The position numbers and the translations under genes are program-made. The notes below the pieces were generated by a model, which worked only from the letters and a program-made list of their open reading frames with translations, was not told where the DNA came from and searched no databases. Positions 1 through 9,555 of a stretch of DNA of 14,657 nt are shown here, one piece after another (the stretch's first letter is position 1; each line of letters starts with the position of its first letter). The DNA comes from JADGAU01 sp045047105 (GTDB lineage: Bacteria > Pseudomonadota > Gammaproteobacteria > GRL18): assembly GCA_045047105.1 (NCBI GenBank), contig JASFYQ010000037.1:1-14657 (forward strand), in the 5' to 3' direction.

Positions 1-2
1 AT

Positions 3-950
3 GGATTGAATTATGTATTTTTCTGTGCCCATCATTTGCTGATTGATGTGGTTTCATGGCGAATTATCTGTGCCGATCTGCAAAGTTTGTATGCCGGTGA
101 ACAACTCTTACCTAAAACAACAAGTTATCGCTATTGGGTTGAACGTATGGCCCGTTATACAGAGCAAAATCAGTCTCAACAGACCTATTGGGAAGAAATC
201 TCCTCTGTTTCCTCTACCTTCTGGGATAATATCAAAAGGGATGCTCAAGAAGTTGTGATTGGTCGTAGCTTAAATTTTTCCTCGCAAATTACCCGTATAT
301 TACAACAACAGGTGAATCAGGCTTATCATACTGAAATCAATGATTTATTACTCAGTGCGCTGGCCGTCGCTTTATCTGAATGTAGCAATGAATGCGTCAA
401 CTTAGTCACTTTGGAGGGGCATGGTAGAGAGAACCTGGATAATGATATCGATTTATCCCGTACCATTGGCTGGTTTACCAGTATGTATCCGATTAAGTTA
501 TACGCTACTGACAATCTCTCAATGCTGATTAAGCAAACCAAGGAAATGTTACGGGCCATTCCTGATAAAGGACTTGGCTTCGGCGCCTTGCTCTTTAAAG
601 GTAAAACGTATGAAGGTGATGAAGATTTGGAGCGTGGTTTTGATACTACCGAGATAGGATTTTCTCAGCCCAAAATAAGCTTTAATTATTTGGGAGTATT
701 AAATAATTCGCATGAAACAGGTGACAATGTTTGGCAACTGAGCAATGTAACATCCGGCCTGTCTATGGGCAGGGAAAATAAAGACATTAACTTGCTCACC
801 ATCAATGGAATGATTATTGACGGTGTATTGCAATTTAACTTCCATGGCCGATTAACTGACACCATAATGGACAAACTTACTCAAGGCTTTAAGACAGCCT
901 TAGAGAAAATTGTTCAACATTGTAATGAGCAGCTGGAACAAGGACTGATA
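3..950 (+). other. Partial epimerisation domain of the upstream NRPS module
   Basis: The sequence opens at the HHxxxDxVSW core of an E domain (His9, His10, Asp14) and continues through GWFT (155-158), a PDKG segment and FNYLG. These are family hallmarks of E rather than C domains, because the residue after Asp is not Gly and the GWFT and FNYLG motifs are present. It converts the L-aminoacyl or peptidyl thioester made by the preceding, unseen module to the D form before it is passed to the next C domain. The upstream C, A and T domains of this module are outside the window, so its amino acid cannot be read. Confidence 0.9.
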
Positions 951-3900
951 CGTTTTACCCCTGCAGATTTTAATTTGGATATTTCCCTGGACTTATTTGA
1001 TCGGCTTTTTGATGATCGGGTTGCGGCAATCTATCCGGCTAACTCTTTACAACAGGGTTTTATCTATCATGCTTTGAGTCAGCAAAATGACGATGCTTAT
1101 CGGGTACAGATATTAATGGATTATCCCCAGTTGATAGACCTTGATCGCTATCGTCAGGCTTGGGAAATGGCCATTGCAACTTATCCGATTTTGCGTACGG
1201 GTTTCAATTGGGAAGAGCAGCCACTGCAATTGATTTACAAAGATGCTCCGCTTAATTTCAGCTGGCATGATCTGAGCAATAAGAATGAAAAGGCTAATGC
1301 AATTGATGATAAGGCAGCAGAAATAGCTAAGATTCAGCAGGATGATCGGCAACTTGCTTTTAATCTTGAGCAGCCCGGTCTGCTCAGAATACATTTAATT
1401 AAACAGCATGATTTTTTATACACTTTATTGCTGAGCGAACATCATAGTATTGCCGATGGTTGGAGTGTACCGATCCTACTACAGCAGGTACATGAATATT
1501 ATTCGGCCTTATTTAGTAAACCAGGACTCAGAAAATCAGAGGCTATCATTGAAGATAAGGCCTATCTGCATGCCCAGCAATATTATGCACAACATATCAG
1601 CCAGGTAAAGGCTTATTGGTCGGCGCAGGTTACCGAGAGCCTGCATGCTAACGATTTAAGTCATATGTTTGTGGGAGAAAGAGTAGACTTAAATAATATT
1701 CGTCAAATCGAGCAGCCCGAGACCTTTAAACTGCAATTCAATTGCCAGTCACTTAAACAAATGAGCCGCGAAAATGGTTTGAGCTTGAATACATTGGTAC
1801 AGTTTGCCTGGCATAAACTGATTGTACTCTACACACAGGATGAGCAAACCATTGTCGGTACCACGGTCTCCGGCAGAGCGATTCCTGTGGACGGTATTGA
1901 ACAAAGTGTTGGCCTGTATATTAATACCCTACCTTTAATCATTGACTGGCCGGATGTAACAAGCCTGGCGCAATTACAACAGATCCAACAACAGATATCC
2001 GAATTAAATAGTTACTCTTCTATGCCGTTGGCTAGCTTGCAAACTGAAGGACAGAGGGCTTTTCATTCCTTGTTGGTATATGAAAACTATCCGCTAGTTG
2101 AAGCAGATGCTGACGCGCCTATTCAGGGAATTTTTCGAGAATCGATAGAAAAAGTTGACTATCCTTTGTCATTGCTGATAGCCGAACAAAAAGATAGCTT
2201 ACAAATCAGTATCAGTTATGCCGCTGAAATATTCGGCCATTCAGGAATACAGCGTTTAGCAGTCCAATTACAACGAATTTTACAACAACTTCCACACAAA
2301 CTGCATCATCCTCATACACAGCTGGAGTTACTTGATGAGACTGAGAAACAGGTTTTACTTTATGATTATAATCAAACCGATGTCGCGCTTGAGGAGGCAA
2401 CATTAGAGCAACTGTTTTGTCGTCAGGCCGCCGATACACAGAACCAGATTGCCATAACTACTGCAACAGAACAATTAAGCTATGCACAATTAGATGAGCG
2501 TTCTAGTCAGTTAGCCGCTTATCTGGAGCAAAGCTATCAGCAAAAAACAGGCAACGAACTTAATCGCGATACCTTAATAGCACTATTAATGGATCGCAGT
2601 GCAGACATGATTATTGCCATTTTAGCGGTATTAAAGGCTGGTGCAGCCTATGTGCCAATCGAGCCAGACTCGCCAGCGAGCAGAATTGCTTATATTTTGG
2701 CCGATACCAATACACCCTTAGTATTAACCAACGTACGCCACCATGCTCTTTTACAAGAACATTTATCCAGATCTGATAGCTCACCGCTTATATTAACTAT
2801 AGACAATTTGGACTGGTCGGATAAGGTGAATTATCCAATATCTAAGCTTGCTAAAAAAACAGATCCAACGAGTCTAGCCTATGTGATTTATACCTCTGGA
2901 ACCACAGGACAGCCTAAGGGTGTAATGATAGAACACCGTAATGTGGTCAATACCCTGAGCCAGCAGATCAGACGTTATCAAATACAATCCGATAATGTTT
3001 TTTATCTTGGTGTTTCTTATGCCTTTGATGCCTCAGTAGCCAGCATATTTCTTCCATTACTTAGCGGTGCGCGATTATTGATTAGCCCACAGATTGATTT
3101 TCAGCATACATTATTGAGGCAGGCAAGCCACTTAATTGTACCAGCTGCACTGATGGATAGTCTGGAGTTTCACAATCTTAAACAGCTAAAAACCATTATT
3201 TATGGGGGGGATACGCCGTCTCAACAGACGATTAAGCGCTTATCCCAGTATCAATTATTTGCTGAATATGGTGTGACCGAAGCTGCGATTACCTCAACCT
3301 TTGCGTTTGTCAATGAAGCCGGTTTGTCAATTGGTCGCCCATTGGCGAATACTCGGGTGTATATACTTGATGCGGTATTAAATCCTGTGCCACAAGGAAT
3401 GGGTGGCGAATTATATCTTGCTGGTGCGGGTATCGCACGAGGATATCTGCATAGAGAAAAGCTTAATCGGCAGCGTTTTATCGCTAATCCTTTTATGAGT
3501 GAAACGGATAAAAAGCGAGGATATACGCGTTTATACAAAACCGGTGATCGGGTGCGTCTGCTGGATAATGGGAATTTGGAATACCTTGGACGTAATGATT
3601 TTCAAGTGAAAATTCGTGGTTACCGAATTGAACCGGGCGAAATAGAAAATGCTTTAAATCAAATTTCTCAAATCACTCACTGCCTGGTTATCGCGCGAGA
3701 TTATCAGGGACAAAAACAATTGCTTGCTTACTATGTTGCATCGCAAAGCCTGGAACAAGATATTTTAAGCGAACAATTAAAAGAAAGTTTACCGGAATAT
3801 ATGATTCCGGCAGTTTTTATGCAAATCAAAAACTTTCCATTCACTGCTAATGGTAAAGTAAACCGCAAGGCTTTGCCTGAGCCAAAATTAAAGCCTGAAG

Positions 3901-6900
3901 CAAACTTCGTGGCTGCGGTCAATGCGGCACAAACACAAGTATGTCAGATTATCCAACAATTATTAGATCTTAAGCGTGTTGGAATCGAGGATGATTTTTA
4001 TAAAATTGGTGGTGATTCAATTTTAAGCATTCAGTTGAGTTCTCGTTTGCGCAAAGCTGCTTTCAATATCTCGGTGCAGGATATTTTTAAGTCCAGGACC
4101 GTTAAAAACATGCTGGATAATCCTCAACATAGCATGACATCACCTCGTCGGGTAAATGCAGAACAGGGTAATTTGCAGGGTGGTTTTGAGCTATTACCGA
4201 TTCAACACTGGTTTTTTGAGCAAGTTCAGGCCGACATATTTCCGGCGTACCAACATTGGAACCAAAGTTTTATGTTGGCTGTGCCAAAATTGGATACGGC
4301 TCGCCTTGCTGCTATTTTGCCGGCTTTCATGGCGCAGCATGATGAGTTGCGGGTATGCTTTAGTAAAACCGTCAATAGTGCGGGTCAGGTGGTTTATCAA
4401 CAATCCTATCAACAACAATTGGAAGCACCATCGTTACGGATTTTAGATGGCAGGGGAATATCTACACAGGAGCTGGAAAATACCCTCACCGAATGGCAGG
4501 CCGACTTTGAACTATTCACTCAGCAAGACAAACAACAAGACAAGCAGCAAGAAGTATTGTTCAGACTGGGTTATATTTATAATTGGCAGAGCGATAAAGA
4601 GAGCACACAATATCTATTTTTCAGCGCCCATCATTTGATTATTGATGCCGTATCCTGGCGTATTATTGCGGAAGATCTGCAAGCTTTATATGCAGGTGAA
4701 AAACTATTGCCGAAAACCACTAGCTATCGACATTGGGTGGAAAGCGTAAAAGCTTATGCTCATCGGCACAAGACACAGTTAAGCTATTGGATAGACAGAT
4801 TAGCAACTAATACGGATATTGCACCAAAATTTATAGCTGACAGCACCTCAGAGTATCAGTTGAATTTCTCGGGAGCATTAACCGAGCAACTACAGCAACA
4901 GGCTAACCAGGCCTATCATACGGAAATTAATGATTTATTACTCACCGCACTGGCAGTGGCTTTGGCTGAACTCAGTGGAACAGGGGATAATTTAATAAGC
5001 CTGGAAGGACATGGTCGGGAAAGTAGCATTGCCGATGTGGATTTGTCGCGAACTCTGGGCTGGTTTACAATTGCCTATCCAGTGCGTCTGCAATATAACC
5101 CAGATCTGGCTATAGCGATTCGCCAAACCAAGGAAATGTTGCGAATTATTCCTGATAAAGGGATTGGTTTTTTTGCCCTGAAATATTATGCAGATAACAA
5201 TACCAGTAACTGTACAGGTAAGAATGCTTTGAGCTCCGCCGATTTACCGCCAATTGGGTTTAATTATCTGGGCGTATTGAATAATCACCAAGCGGATACC
5301 ACAGATTGGCAAATTGCCAATGTTTCTTCAGGACTGCCAGTCAATCCGCAAAATCAGGATCCTAATTTGCTCAGTCTCAATGGGGCGATCATTGATGGTA
5401 AATTGCAGTTTAGTTTAAGCGGGAAAATCTCATGTGCACAATTGGGGCATTTTGGGGAAAAGTTTAAAACCGCATTATCAGAAGTTGTACAACATTGTCT
5501 GCAACGAGTAGCAAAGCAAGCCTCGATTCACTCTCCGGCAGATTTTAATCTACCCATTTCGCTGGCTTTATTTGATCAATTATATACCGATCAGATTGAT
5601 GCGATTTATGCTGCCAATTCCTTGCAACAGGGGTTTATTTATCATGCCCTGACCCAGCAAAACGATGATGCCTACCGAGTACAAATCTTAATTGATTATC
5701 CACATGCCATAAATACAGAATATTTTCAGCAGGCCTGGCAATTGGCTATTGCCACTTATCCTATATTACGTAGTAGCTTTAACTGGCAGGAAGTGCCGTT
5801 ACAGTTGATTCATAAAACGGCCTCGCTGCAATTTACTTGGCATGATTTAAGTGCCATAACACAAGCCAGTAAACGAGATGCTGCGATTACTAAAATACAA
5901 CAGCAAGACCGGAAACTTGCTTTTGATCTCGGTCGTCCGGCGCTGCTTCGATTGCATCTGATTAAGCAGCAAGAGCAACATTATACTTTATTAAAAAGCG
6001 AACACCATAGTATAGCCGATGGTTGGAGTTTCCCGTTATTACTCGATAAAGTCCATGATTATTATGCAGATTTGTTAAATGGCAGAAACATTCAGGTAGA
6101 AGTGGATCAAGCCTATCCTCTCGCACAGCAGTATTATGCCGAACATCTAGTAGCGGCGCAGCAATACTGGGATCAACAGATCAAGGAAATGGGAGCTGCA
6201 AATGATTTAAGCGTGATGTTATTATCCCGCTGCGATTTGAATTCGGTTCGCAGTTTAAGCCGCCAGGTTTGCTGTACCATCAGTCTTGAAATCCAGCCAT
6301 TGCAAAGACTGAATCAGCAATATGGTCTGGGCATTAATACCGTGCTACAGTTTGCCTGGCATAAATTAATTCAATTATACACCCGCGATGAACAGACCAT
6401 TGTTGGTACTACGGTTTCAGGCAGGGCCATTCCGGTTAGCGGAATAGAACATAGTGTTGGTTTGTATATTAATACTTTACCGCTGATTATTAACTGGCAG
6501 GATAACAATACGGTTTTGGCGCAGCTACAAGCAATCAATCAATCAATCGCTGGTCTCAATCATCATGCCTTTGTTCCCTTGGCATCCTTACAATCTCAAG
6601 GTAAACGATCGTTTCATTCGCTATTAATATATGAAAATTATCCTATGCCTGAGGCTGCAATCGATGCGCCATTACAGCCCATATTACGCCAAGCCATAGA
6701 AAAAATGGATTATCCGCTGGCATTGGTGGCTCAAGAACATCAAGGGCAATTACACCTTAGTCTTCATTATGAACAAAGTCTGGCAACGCCGGAACATGTG
6801 CAGCGACTATTGCATCAATTGAACTTAATTATTCAACAAATTCCACAAAATTTGCAGCTGCCACATACTGGGATTAATCTGCTTTCCAAGCAACAGTATC

Positions 6901-9491
6901 AGGCACTGGTCTATGATTATAATCTAACCGATAAGCAAACTGATCCAGCGCTAAGCTTGCCCGTTTTGTTTAAGCATCAGACTCAGGTCAATGCTGCTGC
7001 TATTGCCGTTGTATACTATGATCAGGATTTAAATCGGCAACAATTGACGTATCGGGAACTGGATGAACAATCAACCCAATTAGCCCGTTTTCTGCGTCTT
7101 CAATACCGGGAAAAATTTGACCGGGAATTGCCTTCTGAAAGTCTGGTGGTATTGAGCCTGGATCGCAACATCCAACTGCTAATAAGCATATTGGCCGTGT
7201 TAAAAGCGGGGGCAGCTTATGTTCCACTCAGTCCTGATTCCCCACCTGAACGTGTGGGTTTTATACTTAAAGATACCCAAACACAGCTGCTTTTAACCCA
7301 GACGAATTATCAGGCTAAACTGACTGAGATAGTCCAAAGCAAGGATTTATCACTATGTAATATTGCGGTGGATAATTCGCCATGGCAGCTAGAATCGACC
7401 GACAGTTTGCCCGCTTGTCCGCACGGGGAAGATTTAGCTTATGTCCTATACACCTCCGGTACTACTGGTCAACCTAAGGGGGTGATGATAGAACACCACG
7501 CTTTCGCCGATTTTATAGTGAATTTTCCATTGGCATCAAAAACGATTAATTTCCTATCGCTGACCCACTACACCTTTGACATTTTTGGATTAGAGTATGC
7601 CTTGCCGCTGACACGGGGGGGTAAAGTGGTGCTGTGTGAAATAGAACACTTTAATCACACTATTATCCAAAGCGAAGCCATTAGCGTATTGCAGCAAACC
7701 CCGTCTGTATTGCAATTACTGTTGGATAAATTGCTGGATAAAATCGAGCCGCAACTTTCCTGCAAAGTGGAAGATGTGATTTGTTTAAGTGGTGGTGAAG
7801 CATTGAACCAGGTGACCTTAAAACGCTTGCAAGGGTGTTTTAAACAGGTTTTAAACGTGTTTGGTCCAACCGAGACGGTTATTTGGAGTAGTTTATACGA
7901 TTGTACCCACGCACAGCAGTCTAATATTATCGGTAAGCCGTTGCTTAATGAAAAATACTATATTCTTGATGCCGCACTTAATCCACTGCCGCAGGGCATT
8001 ATCGGTGAACTCTATATTGCCGGAGCCGGAGTGGCTAGAGCCTATTTAAATCGCTCGCAACTCACTGGTGAGCGTTTTTTGGATAATTTATTTATGAGTG
8101 ATAGTGACCAACGCAACGGCTATCATAAAATGTATAAAAGCGGCGATTTGGTGCGCATGTTAGAAGATGGCAATATTGAATACCTGGGACGTAATGATTT
8201 CCAGGTGAAAATCCATGGTTTACGCATAGAGCTGGGGGAAATTGAAAATGTTATTAGTCAATTTAACGGGATTGGCCAAGCGCTGGTAATCACTCACCAA
8301 GAGCAGCAATTAGTGGCCTATTATCAGACCATAGAAGATATTTCTCTGGCCGAATTACAGCTACATCTGGCAGCTAAATTACCGGGATATATGATCCCAA
8401 GCGCATTAATAGCTGTCGATAGTTGGCCTTTAACGGCTAATGGTAAACTGGATCGTCGCGCCTTGCCACCGCCGCAAATGATTTCTGTTGCTGGCTACAA
8501 AGCTCCGCGCAATGGGCTGGAAGAGCAATTATGCCTGATTGTTGAAGAAGTTCTTAGGATACCGCAGGTTGGCATTGAGGATGACTTTTTTGCTCTTGGT
8601 TGTAACTCAATTCGTGCTATCCAAATGGCTTATCAAATCTCACTTGCACTATCTCAAGAAGTTAAAATCGCCGATTTATTTGTTTATGCCAGCGTAGAAA
8701 AACTGTTGCAACATTTAAGCATTAAGCAAAATGCTCAGAGCGACAACTTACTCTATCATTTTAATCAAAAGGACAGTGGATTTAGCGAACAGCTCAATAG
8801 TTTGTATTTGATTCATCCCGGCAGTGGTGGCTGTGAGACCTATCAGGGATTAGCCGAGCAATTGGCAAAACATTATTATTGTATCGGTATCGATAATTAT
8901 AATATTAGTGCGGTAGATAAAATTGATAATATTGAACTATTGGCTAAACTGTACTTAAACCAGATACAGACGTATGTCAGAGAAGAAAAAAACATAATCA
9001 TGCTAGGCTGGTCACTAGGTGGCTTGATTGCACTGGAAATGGCTGCCCAGCTAGAGGCCAAAGGTTGTCAGCATATCAGTGTATATTTGCTGGATAGCCT
9101 GATTTCTGATCCACAGCTGGAAAAAATCCGGGATATAATCCCACATGATTTGATTGTTCAATATACCCAGGATTATCTGAATCAACAAGGCTATCAGCAT
9201 GACTATATTGACAAGGTATTATCCTCTTTGGCACCGGAGAAAAAACTCAATAATATTCGCCAATTGTCAAAAACACTAGAATACACGCAAGTGACACTGT
9301 TTAAAGCGACTCAGTACGATGAAAGAGTGGTAGTAGAAAATACCGAGCAATTTAATCAATATGTCAGCTCAATAACAGACAATAATATCAATAAAGTAGC
9401 TCATAATGTCAGAATCCATCCACTTAAATATAGTCATGCCGATATAATAACGGCACCTGATATAGTCCGGAACCTGACCCAAACAGCTTGA
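3..9491 (+). CDS. Non-ribosomal peptide synthetase, C-terminal part (E / C-A-T-E / C-A-T-TE), 5' partial
   Basis: This is a giant assembly-line enzyme that activates amino acids as adenylates, loads them on phosphopantetheine arms, condenses, epimerises and releases a peptide in the cytoplasm. The frame is open to the left edge and begins inside an epimerisation domain, so the true start lies outside the window; the first TTG (6) is not a start. Residues are counted from that TTG. Domains: E 1-315 (HHxxxD, His9/His10); C 325-760 (HHSIADG, 479-485); A 800-1290 (TSGTTG 963, YGVTE 1088, NGK Lys1284); T (GGDS, Ser1338); E 1394-1845 (His1542/1543); C 1850-2285 (HHSIADG, 2000-2006); A 2316-2820 (TSGTTG 2483, FGPTE 2619, Lys2814); T (GCNS, Ser2868); TE 2930-3161 (GWSLG Ser3003, Asp3030, His3144). 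All core motifs are present, so it looks functional. No MbtH gene or loading module is visible. The family call is certain; the product is unknown. Confidence 0.97.
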   Translation, partial: GLNYVFFCAHHLLIDVVSWRIICADLQSLYAGEQLLPKTTSYRYWVERMARYTEQNQSQQTYWEEISSVSSTFWDNIKRDAQEVVIGRSLNFSSQITRILQQQVNQAYHTEINDLLLSALAVALSECSNECVNLVTLEGHGRENLDNDIDLSRTIGWFTSMYPIKLYATDNLSMLIKQTKEMLRAIPDKGLGFGALLFKGKTYEGDEDLERGFDTTEIGFSQPKISFNYLGVLNNSHETGDNVWQLSNVTSGLSMGRENKDINLLTINGMIIDGVLQFNFHGRLTDTIMDKLTQGFKTALEKIVQHCNEQLEQGLIRFTPADFNLDISLDLFDRLFDDRVAAIYPANSLQQGFIYHALSQQNDDAYRVQILMDYPQLIDLDRYRQAWEMAIATYPILRTGFNWEEQPLQLIYKDAPLNFSWHDLSNKNEKANAIDDKAAEIAKIQQDDRQLAFNLEQPGLLRIHLIKQHDFLYTLLLSEHHSIADGWSVPILLQQVHEYYSALFSKPGLRKSEAIIEDKAYLHAQQYYAQHISQVKAYWSAQVTESLHANDLSHMFVGERVDLNNIRQIEQPETFKLQFNCQSLKQMSRENGLSLNTLVQFAWHKLIVLYTQDEQTIVGTTVSGRAIPVDGIEQSVGLYINTLPLIIDWPDVTSLAQLQQIQQQISELNSYSSMPLASLQTEGQRAFHSLLVYENYPLVEADADAPIQGIFRESIEKVDYPLSLLIAEQKDSLQISISYAAEIFGHSGIQRLAVQLQRILQQLPHKLHHPHTQLELLDETEKQVLLYDYNQTDVALEEATLEQLFCRQAADTQNQIAITTATEQLSYAQLDERSSQLAAYLEQSYQQKTGNELNRDTLIALLMDRSADMIIAILAVLKAGAAYVPIEPDSPASRIAYILADTNTPLVLTNVRHHALLQEHLSRSDSSPLILTIDNLDWSDKVNYPISKLAKKTDPTSLAYVIYTSGTTGQPKGVMIEHRNVVNTLSQQIRRYQIQSDNVFYLGVSYAFDASVASIFLPLLSGARLLISPQIDFQHTLLRQASHLIVPAALMDSLEFHNLKQLKTIIYGGDTPSQQTIKRLSQYQLFAEYGVTEAAITSTFAFVNEAGLSIGRPLANTRVYILDAVLNPVPQGMGGELYLAGAGIARGYLHREKLNRQRFIANPFMSETDKKRGYTRLYKTGDRVRLLDNGNLEYLGRNDFQVKIRGYRIEPGEIENALNQISQITHCLVIARDYQGQKQLLAYYVASQSLEQDILSEQLKESLPEYMIPAVFMQIKNFPFTANGKVNRKALPEPKLKPEANFVAAVNAAQTQVCQIIQQLLDLKRVGIEDDFYKIGGDSILSIQLSSRLRKAAFNISVQDIFKSRTVKNMLDNPQHSMTSPRRVNAEQGNLQGGFELLPIQHWFFEQVQADIFPAYQHWNQSFMLAVPKLDTARLAAILPAFMAQHDELRVCFSKTVNSAGQVVYQQSYQQQLEAPSLRILDGRGISTQELENTLTEWQADFELFTQQDKQQDKQQEVLFRLGYIYNWQSDKESTQYLFFSAHHLIIDAVSWRIIAEDLQALYAGEKLLPKTTSYRHWVESVKAYAHRHKTQLSYWIDRLATNTDIAPKFIADSTSEYQLNFSGALTEQLQQQANQAYHTEINDLLLTALAVALAELSGTGDNLISLEGHGRESSIADVDLSRTLGWFTIAYPVRLQYNPDLAIAIRQTKEMLRIIPDKGIGFFALKYYADNNTSNCTGKNALSSADLPPIGFNYLGVLNNHQADTTDWQIANVSSGLPVNPQNQDPNLLSLNGAIIDGKLQFSLSGKISCAQLGHFGEKFKTALSEVVQHCLQRVAKQASIHSPADFNLPISLALFDQLYTDQIDAIYAANSLQQGFIYHALTQQNDDAYRVQILIDYPHAINTEYFQQAWQLAIATYPILRSSFNWQEVPLQLIHKTASLQFTWHDLSAITQASKRDAAITKIQQQDRKLAFDLGRPALLRLHLIKQQEQHYTLLKSEHHSIADGWSFPLLLDKVHDYYADLLNGRNIQVEVDQAYPLAQQYYAEHLVAAQQYWDQQIKEMGAANDLSVMLLSRCDLNSVRSLSRQVCCTISLEIQPLQRLNQQYGLGINTVLQFAWHKLIQLYTRDEQTIVGTTVSGRAIPVSGIEHSVGLYINTLPLIINWQDNNTVLAQLQAINQSIAGLNHHAFVPLASLQSQGKRSFHSLLIYENYPMPEAAIDAPLQPILRQAIEKMDYPLALVAQEHQGQLHLSLHYEQSLATPEHVQRLLHQLNLIIQQIPQNLQLPHTGINLLSKQQYQALVYDYNLTDKQTDPALSLPVLFKHQTQVNAAAIAVVYYDQDLNRQQLTYRELDEQSTQLARFLRLQYREKFDRELPSESLVVLSLDRNIQLLISILAVLKAGAAYVPLSPDSPPERVGFILKDTQTQLLLTQTNYQAKLTEIVQSKDLSLCNIAVDNSPWQLESTDSLPACPHGEDLAYVLYTSGTTGQPKGVMIEHHAFADFIVNFPLASKTINFLSLTHYTFDIFGLEYALPLTRGGKVVLCEIEHFNHTIIQSEAISVLQQTPSVLQLLLDKLLDKIEPQLSCKVEDVICLSGGEALNQVTLKRLQGCFKQVLNVFGPTETVIWSSLYDCTHAQQSNIIGKPLLNEKYYILDAALNPLPQGIIGELYIAGAGVARAYLNRSQLTGERFLDNLFMSDSDQRNGYHKMYKSGDLVRMLEDGNIEYLGRNDFQVKIHGLRIELGEIENVISQFNGIGQALVITHQEQQLVAYYQTIEDISLAELQLHLAAKLPGYMIPSALIAVDSWPLTANGKLDRRALPPPQMISVAGYKAPRNGLEEQLCLIVEEVLRIPQVGIEDDFFALGCNSIRAIQMAYQISLALSQEVKIADLFVYASVEKLLQHLSIKQNAQSDNLLYHFNQKDSGFSEQLNSLYLIHPGSGGCETYQGLAEQLAKHYYCIGIDNYNISAVDKIDNIELLAKLYLNQIQTYVREEKNIIMLGWSLGGLIALEMAAQLEAKGCQHISVYLLDSLISDPQLEKIRDIIPHDLIVQYTQDYLNQQGYQHDYIDKVLSSLAPEKKLNNIRQLSKTLEYTQVTLFKATQYDERVVVENTEQFNQYVSSITDNNINKVAHNVRIHPLKYSHADIITAPDIVRNLTQTA
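954..5528 (+). other. Penultimate NRPS module C-A-T-E, adds a D-amino acid of unassigned identity
   Basis: The C domain follows an E domain and starts with an NSLQQGF segment, matching the pattern of C domains that accept a D-configured donor (DCL). The A domain residues aligned to the ten PheA pocket positions read D1008, A1009, A1012, I1044, I1065, G1067, E1087, I1095, T1096, K1284, giving DAAIIGEITK. Asp235 and Lys517 equivalents are kept, so an ordinary alpha-amino acid is expected, but I do not recognise the code and make no substrate call. The A5 core is YGVTE instead of the usual YGPTE. The T domain is canonical (GGDS) and is followed by a full E domain, so the incorporated residue should be delivered as D. 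Confidence 0.85.
5529..9491 (+). other. Terminal NRPS module C-A-T-TE, predicted glycine incorporation and release
   Basis: The A domain pocket residues are D2525, I2526, L2529, Q2563, L2594, G2596, V2618, I2626, W2627 and K2814, giving DILQLGVIWK. This is the known glycine code with only the variable seventh position differing from common versions. No E domain follows, as expected for an achiral residue. The T domain core reads LGCNSI instead of LGGDSI but keeps the modified serine (Ser2868). The type I thioesterase has an HPGSGG oxyanion region near 2936, the nucleophile motif GWSLGG (Ser3003), a likely Asp3030 and His3144. It hydrolyses or cyclises the finished peptide; the sequence does not tell which. 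Confidence 0.85.
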
Positions 9492-9530
9492 AATAAATAA
9501 TGATAATTTTTGATAAGAAAACAAAATCTG

Positions 9531-9555
9531 TCATTCCTGCTGAGAGTGGGAATGA
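9531..9555. repeat. Short palindrome, 7-bp perfect arms, dRS3/REP-like
   Basis: TCATTCC (9531-9537) and GGAATGA (9549-9555) are perfect inverted arms; two further G-T wobble pairs extend the stem inward, leaving a loop of about 7 bases. The ATTCC...GGAAT core resembles the small dispersed palindromes seen in intergenic regions of many proteobacteria. It lies 40 bases after the NRPS stop. No T run follows on the plus strand, so it is not a standard intrinsic terminator, although it could stabilise the 3' end of the NRPS transcript. Whether it is dispersed in this genome cannot be tested here. Confidence 0.5.

Noticed and set aside
6..8. TTG as the real start codon of the NRPS gene
   Set aside because: The frame is already open upstream to the window edge, there is no ribosome site, and the sequence begins in the middle of an E domain, so the gene continues to the left.
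1113..1394. Minus-strand open frame inside the NRPS C domain, and similar frames at 326-559, 3251-3538, 4194-4418 and 7000-7227
   Set aside because: They overlap strongly supported NRPS coding sequence, have no ribosome sites and show no recognisable domain.
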